The translations under genes and the position numbers were made by a program. The notes under the pieces are model-generated. The model was given only the letters and a program-made list of their open reading frames with translations, did not search any database and was not told the origin of the DNA. A stretch of 64,000 nt of DNA, taken from NCBI RefSeq assembly GCF_009796805.1, contig NZ_CP047029.1:3052001-3116000 (forward strand). Reading direction: 5' to 3'. The first letter of the stretch is position 1, and each line of letters starts with the position of its first letter. Positions 61,814 through 64,000 of this stretch are shown here, piece by piece. The DNA is from Algibacter sp. L1A34 (lineage in GTDB: Bacteria > Bacteroidota > Bacteroidia > Flavobacteriales > Flavobacteriaceae).

Positions 61814-62919
61814 TATTCCAATCTAATTTTATATTTCTTAACGCTCACTCCAATAAAAAAGACCGTCATTCCTATTAAAATTAAAGTTTCTTTCCATATA
61901 AATTGTAATCCAACACCTTTGAGCATAATACCTTTAATGATGATGATAAACCATTTTGCTGGAATAATATTACTAATAATTTGCAATGGTAAAGGCATGC
62001 TTGAAATAGGGAAAATAAAACCAGACAATAAAATTACAGGAAGCATGAGCCCCATTAAAGAAATCATCATGGCTGTTTGTTGAGTTGCCGAAATAGTTGA
62101 TATTAAAATACCTAAGGCTAATGCAGTGATGATGAATAAAACACTTTCTATACCTAGTAAAAAGAAACTACCTTGAACTGGCATTTTAAAAATAAAAATA
62201 CTCAGCATAACAATGACTATTGCGTTAATAATGGATAGAAAAATATACGGAAATACTTTGCCAATAATGACCTGAATTGGTTTTATTGGGGATACTAAAA
62301 GGATTTCCATAGTGCCTAATTCTTTTTCTTTTGTAATAGAAATTGAAGTCATCATTGCGGAAACCAACATTAAAATAATTGTCATAACACCAGGGACAAA
62401 CATATACACACTTTTTAATTCTGGGTTATAAACCATGCGTGTTCTTGGTATTATTTGGTATGCAATTGTGATGTTTTTATTCAATCCTTTTTGATATTGC
62501 TGAAGAATTGCATTTACATAATTACTTATTGTATTTGCGGTATTTGGGTCTGTAGCATCCGTAATAATCTGTATGGTTGCTTTATTATCTTTGATTAGAT
62601 TTTTACTGAAATCTTTTTCGAAATTTAAAATAGCTTTTACTTTTCCCTTTTTAAAAATAGTTTCAATATCCGACTCTTTGTCAATAAATTGATTAATGCT
62701 AAAATATTTTGAAGCTGAAATTTTATTAATAATCTCTTCTGTTGTCGCATCTTTAGAATGATCTAAAACGGCAATATCTACATTGTTGATTTCGTTTGTT
62801 ATAGCGAAACCGAATAGCATAATTTGAGCAATTGGCATACCAAAGAGAATAAACAACGAGCGTCTATCCCTAAAAATATGGTAGAATTCCTTTTTTATGA
62901 AGCCTATAAATCTTTTCAT
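61813..62919 (-). CDS. ABC-2 type exporter permease, first subunit
   Basis: 368 aa with the same architecture: N-terminal span (SLFILFGMPIAQIMLFGFAI), extracellular loop, five spans with the ABC-2 motif (KELGTMEILLVSPIKPIQVIIGKVFPYIFLSI; FPISSMPLPLQIISNIIPAKWFIIIIKGIMLKG). It resembles YbhS/YhhJ-type drug exporter subunits. It overlaps the ATPase gene by four bases (62916-62919), typical of a tightly coupled exporter operon. The substrate is unknown. Confidence 0.88.
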   Translation of the reverse strand: MKRFIGFIKKEFYHIFRDRRSLFILFGMPIAQIMLFGFAITNEINNVDIAVLDHSKDATTEEIINKISASKYFSINQFIDKESDIETIFKKGKVKAILNFEKDFSKNLIKDNKATIQIITDATDPNTANTISNYVNAILQQYQKGLNKNITIAYQIIPRTRMVYNPELKSVYMFVPGVMTIILMLVSAMMTSISITKEKELGTMEILLVSPIKPIQVIIGKVFPYIFLSIINAIVIVMLSIFIFKMPVQGSFFLLGIESVLFIITALALGILISTISATQQTAMMISLMGLMLPVILLSGFIFPISSMPLPLQIISNIIPAKWFIIIIKGIMLKGVGLQFIWKETLILIGMTVFFIGVSVKKYKIRLE

Positions 62920-63644
62920 CCTCTTGCTAGTTTTAGAAACACATCGTTCATATTATCCACTTTAAACTGCTTTTTGAGTTTCTTAGGTGTATCTAAAGCT
63001 TCAATTTTACCGTTAACCATGATGGAAACTCTGTCGCAATATTCTGCTTCATCCATATAGTGTGTCGTTACAAAAACAGTTGTGCCTTCACTTGAGGCTT
63101 TGTAAATCATTTCCCAAAATTGACGTCTAGTTATAGGATCTACTCCTCCTGTTGGCTCATCTAAAAACACAATTTTTGGATCATGAATTAAAGACACAGA
63201 AAAGGATAATTTTTGTTTCCATCCTAATGGTAAAGAACCTACTAACTGGTTTTTTACTTCTTCCAATCCCAATTCTTCAATTAATAGCTCTGATTTTTCT
63301 TTTATTTTTTTTCTTGATAGGCCATAAATCCCTCCAAAAAAAGTGATGTTTTCTTTAACCGTTAAATCGTCATATAAAGCAAATTTCTGACTCATATAAC
63401 CAATATTTTTTTTGATATTTTCAGCTTGTTTGTACACATCAAACCCTGCAACATTTGCTTTTCCAGAAGAGGGTTTAGAAATACCAATCAACATTTTCAT
63501 GGCTGTTGTTTTTCCTGCTCCATTAGCTCCTAGAAACCCAAATATTTCACCTTTATTAACCTCAAAAGTAATCGCGTTTACTGCTGTAAAATCTCCAAAC
63601 ATTTTGGTTAGTCCTTCTACTTGTATAACTTTATTATTTTCCAT
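62916..63644 (-). CDS. ABC transporter ATP-binding protein
   Basis: 242 aa with Walker A GANGAGKTT, Walker B IVFLDEPTGGVD, H-loop TTHYMDEAEYCD and a signature-position segment LPLGWKQKLSF instead of LSGGQ, as is common in exporters of this type. It energises the two permeases that follow. The neighbouring upstream partial gene is a second ATPase, so the exporter has two separate ATPases rather than the single fused one of E. coli YbhF. Confidence 0.92.
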   Translation of the reverse strand: MENNKVIQVEGLTKMFGDFTAVNAITFEVNKGEIFGFLGANGAGKTTAMKMLIGISKPSSGKANVAGFDVYKQAENIKKNIGYMSQKFALYDDLTVKENITFFGGIYGLSRKKIKEKSELLIEELGLEEVKNQLVGSLPLGWKQKLSFSVSLIHDPKIVFLDEPTGGVDPITRRQFWEMIYKASSEGTTVFVTTHYMDEAEYCDRVSIMVNGKIEALDTPKKLKKQFKVDNMNDVFLKLARG

Positions 63645-63665
63645 TTTTATTTAAACCTTATAGGG

Positions 63666-64000
63666 CTATTTTGCTAATTCCATAAAGGTGTCTTCAATAG
63701 TTGGTTGTGTCTTTTCTATTTCTATATTAGATAGGTTTTTTGATCCTAAATAGGTTACTAAATCTTCTGGATTAAAATCTGTTCTACTATCCGAATAATG
63801 TACAAATTCTCCAAAAGGGTAGACGCTATGGTTGTATTCATAATCCTTTAAAGCATTTATGAGTTGATACGTATTATTAGCCCTTACATTATAAATTTGT
63901 TTGGGATAATGTTTTACAATAGCTTTAGGCGTGTCAATCTGTAAAATTTTACCATCTTGTATTAAAGCAATTCTATCGCACAAAGCAGCTTCGTCCATGT
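63666..64000 (-). CDS. ABC transporter ATP-binding protein (C-terminal part, truncated by the window)
   Basis: The visible 111 codons start inside the gene; the frame continues past base 64000. It shows the H-loop region MDEAALCDRIALIQDGKILQIDTPKAIV, then a C-terminal domain (YEYNHSVYPFGEFVHYSDSRTDFNPEDLVTYL) and IEDTFMELAK, as in the tail of YbhF-like ATPases. The stop is 21 nt before the next ATPase start, so it belongs to the same exporter operon. Confidence 0.85.
   Translation of the reverse strand, partial: MDEAALCDRIALIQDGKILQIDTPKAIVKHYPKQIYNVRANNTYQLINALKDYEYNHSVYPFGEFVHYSDSRTDFNPEDLVTYLGSKNLSNIEIEKTQPTIEDTFMELAK

Noticed and set aside
1-64000. tRNA, rRNA, CRISPR, IS element, prophage or restriction genes
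   Set aside because: Looked for in intergenic stretches and in protein motifs; none seen. Gene density and synteny suggest an ordinary chromosomal region.

Overview
The window is a low-GC, gene-dense chromosomal segment from a member of the Bacteroidota, most likely a marine-type Flavobacteriaceae. Four things support this: promoters with the TAnnTTTG -7 box, almost no Shine-Dalgarno sequences, type IX secretion (T9SS) components and cargo (PorP/SprF, PorQ, gliding-motility C-terminal sorting domains), and family-typical genes such as a fused E1 alpha/beta dehydrogenase and an ABC-F ATPase with a degenerate site. I saw no tRNA, rRNA, CRISPR array, IS element or phage. The one non-coding RNA gene is the SRP RNA at 5.25 kb.

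Layout. 0-2.8 kb: the 3' part of a giant SprB-repeat T9SS cargo protein followed by its PorP/SprF partner. 2.9-9.6 kb: an MFS transporter, a glutaminyl cyclase lipoprotein, SRP RNA, an SDR oxidoreductase, a thioredoxin-fold lipoprotein and an ABC-F protein. 9.8-23.1 kb, mostly minus strand: two tandem DUF2007 proteins, pheT, a hypothetical gene, the E1 dehydrogenase, a pseudo-M1-peptidase/beta-barrel fusion, a LOG-family protein and uvrA. 23.2-35.4 kb: a membrane-anchored hypothetical protein, a second giant T9SS cargo protein (1747 aa), ggt, an ACP phosphodiesterase-like gene, glmM, a small secreted protein, an LpxL/HtrB-like acyltransferase and a rhomboid protease. 35.5-42.6 kb: lon, porQ, cmk, a LysM protein and rpsA with a structured leader. 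43-45.3 kb: a GH3 glycosidase. 45.8-52.7 kb: an efflux operon (DUF4405 membrane protein, TolC, adaptor, RND permease, PII-like protein, DUF2892 protein). 52.9-56.1 kb: a YdjM-like membrane protein and the NAD-salvage pair pncB-pncA. 56.2-58.8 kb: a CNGKC small protein and an OprC-like TonB-dependent receptor. 58.9-60.5 kb: a sulfide:quinone-reductase-like flavoprotein and an unlisted 45-aa protein. 60.7-64 kb: an ABC-2 exporter operon running off the window.

Most interesting signal. Four promoters between 52.2 and 60.7 kb (DUF4405 gene, tolC, CNGKC/receptor operon, SQR-like gene) each carry a Crp/Fnr-type palindrome. Its centre lies exactly 36.5 bp from the last base of the -7 box, which places it near -41.5, the class II activator position. 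This suggests that the efflux pump, a predicted copper-uptake receptor and a sulfide/quinone flavoprotein form one redox-responsive regulon. Other points are a structured intergenic element inside the RND operon (49701-49784), a hairpin-rich rpsA leader, and the complementary degenerate ATP sites of the ABC-F protein. All functions are read from sequence and family knowledge; no searches were run.
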